NCBI GenBank assembly: GCA_030628755.1
Contig: DAOVQH010000134.1
Location: 1 to 6,946 of the forward strand
DNA length: 6,946 nucleotides
Direction of reading: 5' to 3'
DNA from: Candidatus Cloacimonadota bacterium
Lineage (GTDB): Bacteria; Cloacimonadota; Cloacimonadia; Cloacimonadales; TCS61
The position numbers were made by a program, and so were the translations under genes. This document shows, piece after piece, positions 1-5,671 of the stretch. The notes beneath the pieces are model-generated. The model ran no database searches. It was not told the DNA's origin and was given only the letters and a program-made list of their open reading frames with translations. Position 1 is the first letter of the stretch. Each line of letters begins with the position of its first letter.

Positions 1-2865
1 AACCTTGCTGTGAATATTGAACCAGTATTTAAACCCCCTGTCTTCCTGGTCAAAATCCAGTTCGATATCTTCAAAATCCCAGAAAGAAACGCCGTGTCCC
101 TGCCATACTGAAAAGGCTCCTATCACCTTCAGATTCTCATTAAAATTATGAGTATAATCCACATAGATCATATCGCCATTCGTTAAAGTGCTGGCTTGTG
201 CCATATCCGGTCCGCTTGCCTGTGCTGGATCGGAAAGTATGGAAAGATACGGCGGTTGCAGCACTGTGGCATAAACATAACCGAGTTGTAGTTTATCAAA
301 ATTGGAAAGATAACATATCAATTTGAGTTCTGTTTCATCAGCCTGGGATTTGTTCCTATCCTGGTCATCGTCGTAACGTTTGACCTGGTGTTTGTGCCGC
401 AATCTGAAACGAAGCTGATGTATAGGTTTGAATTCCAGTTTACCCTCGAAGCGAACTCCTCTTCGGGAATCGGATTTCCTTTCCCAGATATCCAGATAAG
501 CTTTTGTAAGAGTGAGTTTCTGATGGAACTGATACCTGGTTTCAAAGTAGATACCTTTCTCTGCTGAAGGTTGAGCAGAATTTAAATACATATCGTTAAG
601 AAGCGTATTATTCAAAGCATACGTAAGTTTTTCAAATACTGTATCATCAAATCTTTCGCTTTCGGAAAAACTGCGATGATATGGATTATCAAATTCAAGG
701 TCATAATCACGGTACATAGAAAGAAAGTACAGGTTTTCAAATTGCGTATAAGCGCTGACAATGATAGCTTTGGGATCGTCTCCGATCTTAAAGATACTAC
801 CATCAATTTCCAATTCGGCATATTCACCCTGAATAGAAGTATTATTAAGAACCGTTCTCCAATCGAACCCGTAAACCCTGCGGTAATCTCTGTCTCCTAT
901 TTCATCGGAGCGGGTGGAATAGAGAGCTGAAATCTCATTATCGGTGATCTTCCATTTTTCTTCGGCATATTCATCATCGGGAATTAACAGAGATCTCAAT
1001 GTGTCGGGAACCACAAAATCACGGTTGTAAACAGCTTCATAACCAGTAACGCCGATATGCGTCCCGATAAAGGGAGAATATTCCAGGTGCCCACCGATTA
1101 TCTGTTCTTCCAGAGCATCTTTTCGGGGAGCAATACCAACCGTATTATAATTATTGGGATAATCATTGAAATATTCTTCAGCAGATTCAAGTTCATCATC
1201 CGTGAATCTTCTGGTCATCGTGATATAGGAAAGAACATCATCGTCATCATCTAACTTTCCGTTGTTATTGCTATCGTAAACCACAGCATCTTTTTCATCT
1301 TTGGAAAGGAAAAAAACGGCATTCAAATTATCTCTTTTCCAGTCCAAAGCAATACCACGAAGAGCATATTCCTGGGTGCGGGAAATATCAGGGATAATCC
1401 CGGTTATTCTTTTATTGAAACCGTAACCTGTCTTTCGGGGACTGTAGAAATCGGTGTTTTCCATAACCAGTCCTTCCCCAAAAGTAGCCCTATAATTTCC
1501 TGCATAGATCTTCAAATAATTCCTACCCAGCAAGCTCACTTCTTTTTCATAACCAACATAGAATTTTGAATCCTTCAGAATATCTTTGTTATCCTTGTTT
1601 AAAATATTTTCTTCACCCTTTGAAGTATTGAAGATACAACCTGCTTTCCATTCATTTAAATAACGTATCCTCAATTTATTCAGTATGGAAGCCCTGTCTG
1701 ACTCCATATTGAAATAACCCCAGTAAGATTGTTTCTTGATCTCTGGTGTGGATGGATCTGATGAGGAACCCTCATATCTTATCATTGATTCTTTGAACAT
1801 TTCCAGGGCATCATCAGGATAGGGGCTGTCATTATATTTCATCTGGTAATCTACAAATATTTTCCTGGTTGCAGGCTGCTCTGTGTAATGGACATAATGC
1901 CTGATATTTTTTGCACCGTAATAGGAAATCCCTGGTGAATGACGAAGGTCGCGGTAACTGGAGATCGTATCTCCAATAGCTCTTCTATTGATTATAGCAG
2001 CAACATCTATTGCTGAGGAGTTCGGAAGGTTAAGAATATCGGAAAAGGTAAGTTTGTTAATATTGCGAGGTGTTATCAGGTAGTCTTCCCAGACATCGCT
2101 CATACCTTCCTGTAATCCTTCATTACTTCCCAACCGTTCTATCAGATAATAAATCTCATCTCGTCTCTGGGCAGCTTCATCCTTATCTTCATAATGAGAG
2201 ACTGAAACTAACGGTTTGAGTTTGTTCAGAGTAACCTGGTCGATAGATTCAATTTCTCTTAAATTATATATGCTTTTGAAGAATTGGTGAAAGAAACGAT
2301 AATCAAAAATATCTTCAGCTTGTTCTGAAGTAATTGGCAACGATCTAAGCTCTTCCAAACTGGCTGTATTAAGGTCTATTAAGGTAATTACCTCTTCTTC
2401 AAGTATAGGTTCAATTGGTATTTCTTCTTCTACAACCGGTTCCTCTTTTACTGTTTTGACTGTATCGATCACTGTTATTTTCTCTATTTCCTCTTCAATT
2501 ATTTCCTTTTCCGGTTCTTCTAAACCAGTTTCAGGTTTTACAAACAAATAAAACTTTTGAGAGGCAATACATCTTTCTTTAAAGAAACCTCTAATATCAA
2601 GTTCATAGGTTTTGGTAAATTTTGGTATAAATACAATTTCAGGATTATCACCTTCATCACGAATATTCTCTCCAATTATATATAAACGGGTTCTTTCGAT
2701 ACCTGTACTAGCAAAGCCTTCAAATGTATATTTCTTATTTATGATTAAATTTATTTTTAATGAGTCATAATTAACAAAAATGCCATCTTTTTTTAGATAT
2801 ACATTTTCCTCTGTAAAGGCAGTATTCGAAATTAATATTATTAATAATAGAATCAACTTTTTCAT
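1..2865 (-). CDS. Secreted HhH-domain outer-membrane beta-barrel protein, 3' end missing
   Basis: The frame is open for 955 codons from ATG 2863-2865 to the left edge, so the C-terminus is missing. The start is supported by AAGGGA 4 nt upstream. Residues 1-18 form a signal peptide (MKKLILLLIILISNTAF), so the product is exported. Residues ~20-110 are a small beta-rich domain and ~113-160 an acidic Glu/Pro linker. Residues ~162-222 match the ComEA-like double helix-hairpin-helix pattern (DLNTASLEELRSLP, then DYRFFHQFFKSIYNL), and ~266-326 look like a second copy (ILNLP, then SYRDLRHSPGI). From ~332 onward the chain alternates polar and apolar residues and is rich in Tyr, Phe and Asp, as expected of outer-membrane beta strands. 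An EF-hand-like loop lies at 531-542. Proteins with a signal peptide, HhH domains and a barrel are known from Bacteroidetes-like bacteria, usually annotated only as HhH-domain proteins. The HhH hairpins have mostly lost the GIG motif that contacts DNA, so DNA binding is doubtful. Function unknown; domain call confident, barrel inferred. Confidence 0.85.
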   Translation of the reverse strand, partial: MKKLILLLIILISNTAFTEENVYLKKDGIFVNYDSLKINLIINKKYTFEGFASTGIERTRLYIIGENIRDEGDNPEIVFIPKFTKTYELDIRGFFKERCIASQKFYLFVKPETGLEEPEKEIIEEEIEKITVIDTVKTVKEEPVVEEEIPIEPILEEEVITLIDLNTASLEELRSLPITSEQAEDIFDYRFFHQFFKSIYNLREIESIDQVTLNKLKPLVSVSHYEDKDEAAQRRDEIYYLIERLGSNEGLQEGMSDVWEDYLITPRNINKLTFSDILNLPNSSAIDVAAIINRRAIGDTISSYRDLRHSPGISYYGAKNIRHYVHYTEQPATRKIFVDYQMKYNDSPYPDDALEMFKESMIRYEGSSSDPSTPEIKKQSYWGYFNMESDRASILNKLRIRYLNEWKAGCIFNTSKGEENILNKDNKDILKDSKFYVGYEKEVSLLGRNYLKIYAGNYRATFGEGLVMENTDFYSPRKTGYGFNKRITGIIPDISRTQEYALRGIALDWKRDNLNAVFFLSKDEKDAVVYDSNNNGKLDDDDDVLSYITMTRRFTDDELESAEEYFNDYPNNYNTVGIAPRKDALEEQIIGGHLEYSPFIGTHIGVTGYEAVYNRDFVVPDTLRSLLIPDDEYAEEKWKITDNEISALYSTRSDEIGDRDYRRVYGFDWRTVLNNTSIQGEYAELEIDGSIFKIGDDPKAIIVSAYTQFENLYFLSMYRDYDLEFDNPYHRSFSESERFDDTVFEKLTYALNNTLLNDMYLNSAQPSAEKGIYFETRYQFHQKLTLTKAYLDIWERKSDSRRGVRFEGKLEFKPIHQLRFRLRHKHQVKRYDDDQDRNKSQADETELKLICYLSNFDKLQLGYVYATVLQPPYLSILSDPAQASGPDMAQASTLTNGDMIYVDYTHNFNENLKVIGAFSVWQGHGVSFWDFEDIELDFDQEDRGFKYWFNIHSKV

Positions 2866-2869
2866 AACA

Positions 2870-2875
2870 TCCCTT
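2870..2875 (-). promoter_or_regulatory. Ribosome binding site of the HhH/beta-barrel gene
   Basis: AAGGGA on the minus strand sits 4 nt before ATG 2863-2865. The spacing is a little short but workable. The signal peptide begins directly at this ATG, which fixes the start. Confidence 0.6.
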
Positions 2876-2993
2876 ATGGCATCAATCATATCCAACAATT
2901 TATTTTTTTATCATTTGACACGATTGGTAAACAAAAAAAATCACACTATACTTGTAAAGTTTTTTAGTTGTTTGAAAGCAGATTAAAAAGTAA

Positions 2994-3021
2994 TTGACAA
3001 TAGAGGTTTATTTTAGATTTT
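2994..3021 (+). promoter_or_regulatory. Candidate promoter of the pilin-like gene
   Basis: A perfect TTGACA lies at 2994-2999. No good TATAAT follows at 17 bp. A Bacteroidetes-style element, TAnnTTT (TAGATTT at 3014-3020), follows the TTG after 17 bp. Transcription would start about 15-20 bp before the ribosome binding site. The -35 match is clear but the -10 is weak, so this is tentative. Confidence 0.3.
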
Positions 3022-3037
3022 TTGGAAATAATTAATT

Positions 3038-3043
3038 GGAGGG
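3038..3043 (+). promoter_or_regulatory. Ribosome binding site of the pilin-like gene
   Basis: GGAGGG lies 3 nt (counted from its last G) before ATG 3047. It is a strong Shine-Dalgarno site that decides the start and therefore the 12-residue leader before the pilin helix. Confidence 0.8.
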
Positions 3044-3046
3044 AAA

Positions 3047-3523
3047 ATGGCTGAAGATACAGTTATTGAAAAAAAGAGTAAATTTTCACTGATCGAGCTT
3101 TTAATGATAATAATGTTAGTGGGTATTATTTTTACACTAATTATTCCACTTAGAAAGGACAGATTAAATCAGGCAAAATTAAAAGAAGCTGTTCGTAATG
3201 TACAAATAATCGCCAGAGCTGATGTTGCTTTTAAAGAAGATCCTGCAAATGGATACTATATATTTGAACATAACATATTAAAATTGGATGAAGAAGGTAA
3301 CTACATCGGGGAAGACCTGCTTAATGTTAAACCAGACCTTGTTAAATATAATGATGAATTTCTGTATGATTATTCAGTTACCGATAGTACTGTTGTAGCT
3401 ACCACAAATAAGAATTTTGGAAAAGAAGGTGTGGTAATTTTCTACTATCTTCCCAATGGTCCCTGGGGAGTAGGTGAAGACAAGATTTCAAAAAGTATAA
3501 TGGATCCCAACTGGCTGCCATAA
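3047..3523 (+). CDS. Type IV pilin-like / pseudopilin protein with unusual leader peptide
   Basis: The protein has 158 residues, near the usual size for a minor pilin or type II secretion pseudopilin. Residues 13-34 are a typical prepilin N-terminal helix (FSLIELLMIIMLVGII). Counting F13 as mature residue 1, it keeps F1, E5, G14 and P22 of type IV pilins exactly. The helix continues as an amphipathic segment to about residue 65 (LNQAKLKEAVRNVQ), followed by a small mixed globular domain and a Trp/Pro-rich end (PNGPWGVG, PNWLP). Such proteins are held in the inner membrane, cleaved by a prepilin peptidase and built into pilus or pseudopilus fibres. The odd point is residue -1: it is Lys12, where prepilin peptidase substrates nearly always have Gly. 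The 12-residue leader is charged (E3, D4, E8, K9, K10, K12), as usual. Start set by GGAGGG. No other pilus assembly gene is in view, so major pilin, minor pilin and pseudopilin cannot be told apart. Confidence 0.82.
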   Translation: MAEDTVIEKKSKFSLIELLMIIMLVGIIFTLIIPLRKDRLNQAKLKEAVRNVQIIARADVAFKEDPANGYYIFEHNILKLDEEGNYIGEDLLNVKPDLVKYNDEFLYDYSVTDSTVVATTNKNFGKEGVVIFYYLPNGPWGVGEDKISKSIMDPNWLP

Positions 3524-3558
3524 TTTATTTTTTAAGCAACCAGTTTTAAATTTGAAAT

Positions 3559-3564
3559 TATAAT
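3559..3564 (+). promoter_or_regulatory. Possible -10 element (TATAAT) for the PHP gene
   Basis: A perfect TATAAT stands in an AT-rich gap after the pilin gene. No recognisable -35 box is found at 16-18 bp upstream (the sequence there is GCAACC), and such hexamers arise easily in AT-rich DNA. It would place the transcript start just before the 3575-3600 hairpin. Confidence 0.2.
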
Positions 3565-3574
3565 ATAAATTTTG

Positions 3575-3604
3575 ACCTTCGGGGTTAACACCTTGAAGGT
3601 TTTT
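3575..3604 (+). terminator. Hairpin plus T-run after the pilin-like gene (terminator or leader hairpin)
   Basis: Positions 3575-3584 (ACCTTCGGGG) pair with 3591-3600 (CCTTGAAGGT) in a 10-bp stem with two G-T wobbles and the 6-nt loop TTAACA. The stem ends in a run of five T (3600-3604). It begins 51 nt after the pilin stop codon and ends just before the next gene's ATG, as expected for a rho-independent terminator of the pilin transcript. A TATAAT lies just upstream at 3559-3564; if that is a promoter, the hairpin would instead be the first element of the next gene's 5' leader. Confidence 0.6.
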
Positions 3605-3616
3605 AAATTAGTTAAC

Positions 3617-5146
3617 ATGCTTATTCCATTTGTTTTATCTTATGCAGAAATTCATTATCATTTGAAATTTCTTTATCCCAGATATTTTAAAAGAGAACCG
3701 GAAATAATAGCAGATGTTCCTATAAGATATATTAAATCAATTTCAAGGAAATTACCGGTTTTAATTATCATTAAAGATAGCCATCTTTTCCCTGTTAAAG
3801 TAAATTCTGTTAAAGTAAATATTATTTCAAAACAAAAAAATATAACTGAAAATTTTAGTATAAACCTGAATCTTTCCCAGATGTATTATTCAAAGATTTT
3901 GGAAGTAGACCTGATAGATATACAAACAGAACAAATCTTACAAATAACAGTAAAAATAAAAATCGAAGTAAATGGAAAGGTAAAGACAATTAGAAACGAC
4001 AATTTTGCTGATATCCCCAAAAAGCCTTTCAGGTGTTATTATGCAGAGAATATACTTCCATTACCTGAATTCTGGTTCGCTGGAGATGTGCATTATCACA
4101 GCATATATACTTCAGACCAGGTTGAGTTTGGAGCTGATATTGAATCTACAGTTAAGATGGCAAAGGTTCTGGGTCTCTCCTGGCTATTTATAACAGATCA
4201 CTCCTACGATTTAGATGACCGGGAAGAGTGCTACACAAAAAATGATCCTGTATTTCCCAAATGGGAAAAATTGCACCGGGAGATTAATAATATCAATGAG
4301 ATTGATTTTAAAGTGATCGCAGGTGAAGAAGTCTCCATAGGCAATTCAAAAGGAAAGAATGTTCACATGCTTGCTATAAATCACAACGAGTTCATTGAAG
4401 GATATGGTGATAGTGCTGAAGTTTGGTTCAAAAATAAACCAGTACGATTTTTAAAAGAAATTAAAGACTTACATTCCGATAACAACCTTTTTATAGCTGC
4501 CCATCCAAATGAAGAAGTGCCATTTATGCAAAAACTAACTCTACGCAGAGGTAATTGGTCAAAAACCGACTTTCTTGAAAGTGGAATCCGGTTCTTGCAG
4601 ATAATCAATAATTCCAGACTTCCGGATGTTTTTGAGTCAATAAATTATTGGAAATCGCTTCTTCTGGAAGGATACAGGTTTTTTATCTTAGCCGGAAATG
4701 ACGCTCATGGAAACTTTAATGTAATGAGACAAATAAAAACACCTTTTATAAAGTTATTTGCTTCTGGAGATCAGGTTTTCGGAAAATTCTTTACAGCTTT
4801 CAGGTTTAAAGGGAATGAACCGATAAAAGCAATAAAGAACGGTGAAATAATCGTTAGTAATGGACCATTTCTTAACTTCTGGTTGAAAAATAAAAAATAC
4901 CCTATAAGTTCGGTTGCAAATTGTAATAAAGCCAACTTAATCTTTGAAACAAGAACTTCGCACGAATTCGGGGATATAAAAAACGTTACTCTCTTTATTG
5001 GTAATATTTCCTCAAAAAAGGAAATTAAAATCCTGAATCCAAAAAATAATATAAATCTTGAACTACCAGGGAATGGTTATGTTCGTATGAGCATGAGTAC
5101 AAAAAATAGTGGATGGGTCTTTACGAATCCGGTGTGGATTGAGTAG
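3617..5146 (+). CDS. PHP-domain metallohydrolase, CehA/McbA family-like
   Basis: The protein has 509 residues counted from ATG 3617. A longer frame opens at TTG 3572, but it would begin just before a terminator-like hairpin, and no start here has a good Shine-Dalgarno, so the start is uncertain. Residues ~45-130 are a beta-rich N-terminal domain, ~152-420 the catalytic PHP domain, and ~430-509 a C-terminal beta domain ending in SGWVFTNPVWIE, a typical close for this family. All expected PHP metal ligands can be seen: H159 and H161 (GDVHYHS), D194 and H195 (ITDHS), E238 (AGEEVS), H250 (NVHML), H296 (AAHPNEE), D362 and H364 (AGNDAHG). PHP enzymes use a two- or three-metal centre to hydrolyse phosphoester or, in CehA/McbA, carbamate ester bonds. 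The enzyme looks intact and active, but its substrate cannot be read from sequence. No clear signal peptide is seen, so it is probably cytoplasmic. It may be cotranscribed with the pilin gene only by read-through of the hairpin between them. Confidence 0.88.
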   Translation: MLIPFVLSYAEIHYHLKFLYPRYFKREPEIIADVPIRYIKSISRKLPVLIIIKDSHLFPVKVNSVKVNIISKQKNITENFSINLNLSQMYYSKILEVDLIDIQTEQILQITVKIKIEVNGKVKTIRNDNFADIPKKPFRCYYAENILPLPEFWFAGDVHYHSIYTSDQVEFGADIESTVKMAKVLGLSWLFITDHSYDLDDREECYTKNDPVFPKWEKLHREINNINEIDFKVIAGEEVSIGNSKGKNVHMLAINHNEFIEGYGDSAEVWFKNKPVRFLKEIKDLHSDNNLFIAAHPNEEVPFMQKLTLRRGNWSKTDFLESGIRFLQIINNSRLPDVFESINYWKSLLLEGYRFFILAGNDAHGNFNVMRQIKTPFIKLFASGDQVFGKFFTAFRFKGNEPIKAIKNGEIIVSNGPFLNFWLKNKKYPISSVANCNKANLIFETRTSHEFGDIKNVTLFIGNISSKKEIKILNPKNNINLELPGNGYVRMSMSTKNSGWVFTNPVWIE

Positions 5147-5158
5147 GTTAAGTAGTTT

Positions 5159-5213
5159 AAACTTGACACAAGTCTAAAAGATCTTGTGTTAAGTTGATAC
5201 TTATCATTTTCAA
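5159..5213. repeat. Hairpin repeat, copy 1
   Basis: A 55-bp unit starting 13 bp after the PHP stop codon. Its core is an inverted repeat: AACTTGACACAAG (5160-5172) pairs along all 13 positions with CTTGTGTTAAGTT (5183-5195), with one G-T wobble. The loop TCTAAAAGAT can add three more pairs (TCT with AGA) around a bulged T. A second copy lies 327 bp downstream with three substitutions and one single-base gap. No T-run follows the stem, so it is a poor rho-independent terminator. It looks like a dispersed REP-like or small mobile repeat, or an RNA stability hairpin. Confidence 0.85.
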
Positions 5214-5219
5214 CTCTCT

Positions 5220-5344
5220 GCTGGTTCAGGTTTCCGTCAAATCGCCGAAGGCGATTAAAAGCCGGATACGGTGCAACCTGAATCATACGTTTTTTTTCAA
5301 ATATACTCCAAAATATATAGTTCAATTAACATAATTGAACCAGC
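5220..5344. repeat. Nested inverted-repeat element with 9-bp terminal inverted repeats
   Basis: GCTGGTTCA (5220-5228) and TGAACCAGC (5336-5344) are perfect inverted repeats closing a 125-bp segment. Inside, GGTTCAGGTT (5223-5232) pairs with AACCTGAATC (5275-5284), CCGT (5234-5237) with ACGG (5268-5271), and AATCGCC (5240-5246) with GGCGATT (5250-5256) around a GAA loop. A separate perfect hairpin, GTTCAATTA/TAATTGAAC, lies at 5320-5340 with an ACA loop. The TGAAC arm can pair with either the left end or its close neighbour, so the folds exclude each other. It could be a MITE-like element or a structured RNA. No clear target duplication was seen. Confidence 0.65.
5223..5297 (+). terminator. 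Long stem-loop followed by eight T: possible terminator of the PHP gene
   Basis: The three-tier stem at 5223-5284 is followed after 5 nt by TTTTTTTT (5290-5297). This is the best T-run downstream of the PHP stop codon (5146) on the plus strand. The stem is longer and more interrupted than a normal intrinsic terminator, and the 5-nt gap before the T-run weakens the case. It could end the PHP transcript or be the 3' end of a small RNA. Confidence 0.35.
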
Positions 5345-5426
5345 AACTACTGATAAGTACAATTCCAGAAAAGAAATGAAATTGTTGTCAAATATTTTTT
5401 TGCAAACAGAGAATAATTTTTAAACC

Positions 5427-5455
5427 CACGAAACACGCGAAAATACGCGAAAAAA
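5427..5455. repeat. Short tandem repeat, consensus CRCGAAAATA
   Basis: Three units follow one another: CACGAAACA (9 bp), CGCGAAAATA and CGCGAAAAAA. Similar CACGAAA-type runs are, from memory, frequent in intergenic DNA of Bacteroidetes-like and other environmental bacteria; I could not check this. The array is too short and spacer-free for a CRISPR. Confidence 0.6.
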
Positions 5456-5485
5456 TAATTTAAACTTCTAGTGTGAACTTGTACG

Positions 5486-5539
5486 AAACTTGACACAAGT
5501 CTGAAAGATCTTGTGTTAAGTTAAGACTTATCTTTTCAA
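5486..5539. repeat. Hairpin repeat, copy 2
   Basis: A direct repeat of the unit at 5159-5213. The arms at 5487-5499 and 5510-5522 are identical to copy 1. The differences are an A-to-G change in the loop (TCTGAAAGAT), two changes just after the stem and one lost base further on. Both 13-bp arms are thus unchanged while the loop and tail vary, which suggests that the stem is what matters. After the stem, GACTTA (5525-5530) can pair with TAAGTC (5542-5547), making a second small hairpin. Confidence 0.85.
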
Positions 5540-5619
5540 TTTAAGTCAAGATTATCCGGCAACTGCCAGATGGGAACGAGAAGCTTTAAAGTCTTTTCAC
5601 AATTCAACCGAATCAACCG

Positions 5620-5663
5620 TTGCGAAGGTCAAGAAAAGCAAGAAATCCTACAACCATTCGCAA
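5620..5663 (-). other. Hairpin just beyond the TamB-like stop codon
   Basis: TTGCGAA (5620-5626) pairs with TTCGCAA (5657-5663), and GGT (5627-5629) with ACC (5653-5655) past one bulged A, around a 23-nt loop. It ends 8 bp from the stop codon of the minus-strand gene (5672-5674), a position suited to a 3' end structure. No T-run follows on the minus strand, so it is not a classic rho-independent terminator. Confidence 0.4.
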
Positions 5664-5671
5664 GGTCTTTC

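Larger units (their letters stand above)
2866..3046. promoter_or_regulatory. Divergent intergenic region between the HhH/barrel and pilin-like genes
   Basis: This 181-bp, very AT-rich stretch separates two genes transcribed away from each other, so it should hold both promoters. For the leftward gene the only candidate I see is weak: TTGTTT, 16 bp, GATAAA (minus strand, about 2908-2935). For the rightward gene there is a TTGACA at 2994-2999. Poly-A and poly-T runs (around 2901-2909, 2933-2940 and 2961-2965) give it a bent-DNA character. No clear operator palindrome was seen. Confidence 0.45.
5147..5671. other. Gene-free, repeat-rich region between convergent genes
   Basis: No frame here has a convincing start, ribosome binding site or protein character. 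The region instead holds two copies of a hairpin repeat (5159-5213 and 5486-5539), a nested inverted-repeat element (5220-5344), a short tandem repeat (5427-5455) and another hairpin (5620-5663). It lies between the 3' ends of two convergent genes, where repeats and small RNAs are often tolerated. No tRNA or CRISPR pattern was found. Each element is listed separately. Confidence 0.8.

Noticed and set aside
318..1254. Several short frames on both strands inside the HhH/barrel gene
   Set aside because: They are antisense or out-of-frame shadows of a continuous 955-codon frame with clear domains.
5221..5284. A tRNA-like or attC-like fold
   Set aside because: There is no T-loop consensus, anticodon arm of normal size or integron core site. 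The stem lengths do not fit a tRNA.
5077..5325. An 82-residue reading frame on the minus strand
   Set aside because: It overlaps the end of the PHP gene and both the hairpin repeat and the nested element, has no ribosome binding site and no protein-like composition.
5427..5455. CRISPR array
   Set aside because: The units are 9-10 bp and follow each other directly, without spacers, and no cas gene is in view.
5462..5484. Possible third, decayed copy of the hairpin arm next to copy 2
   Set aside because: TAGTGTGAACTTG resembles the right arm (TTGTGTTAAGTTG) at only about two thirds of positions and the left arm is absent.
5566..5585. TGGGAACGAGAAGC, resembling one arm of a widespread bacterial repeat (CTCGTTCCCA type)
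   Set aside because: Only about ten bases agree and the matching second arm is missing, so it may be chance.
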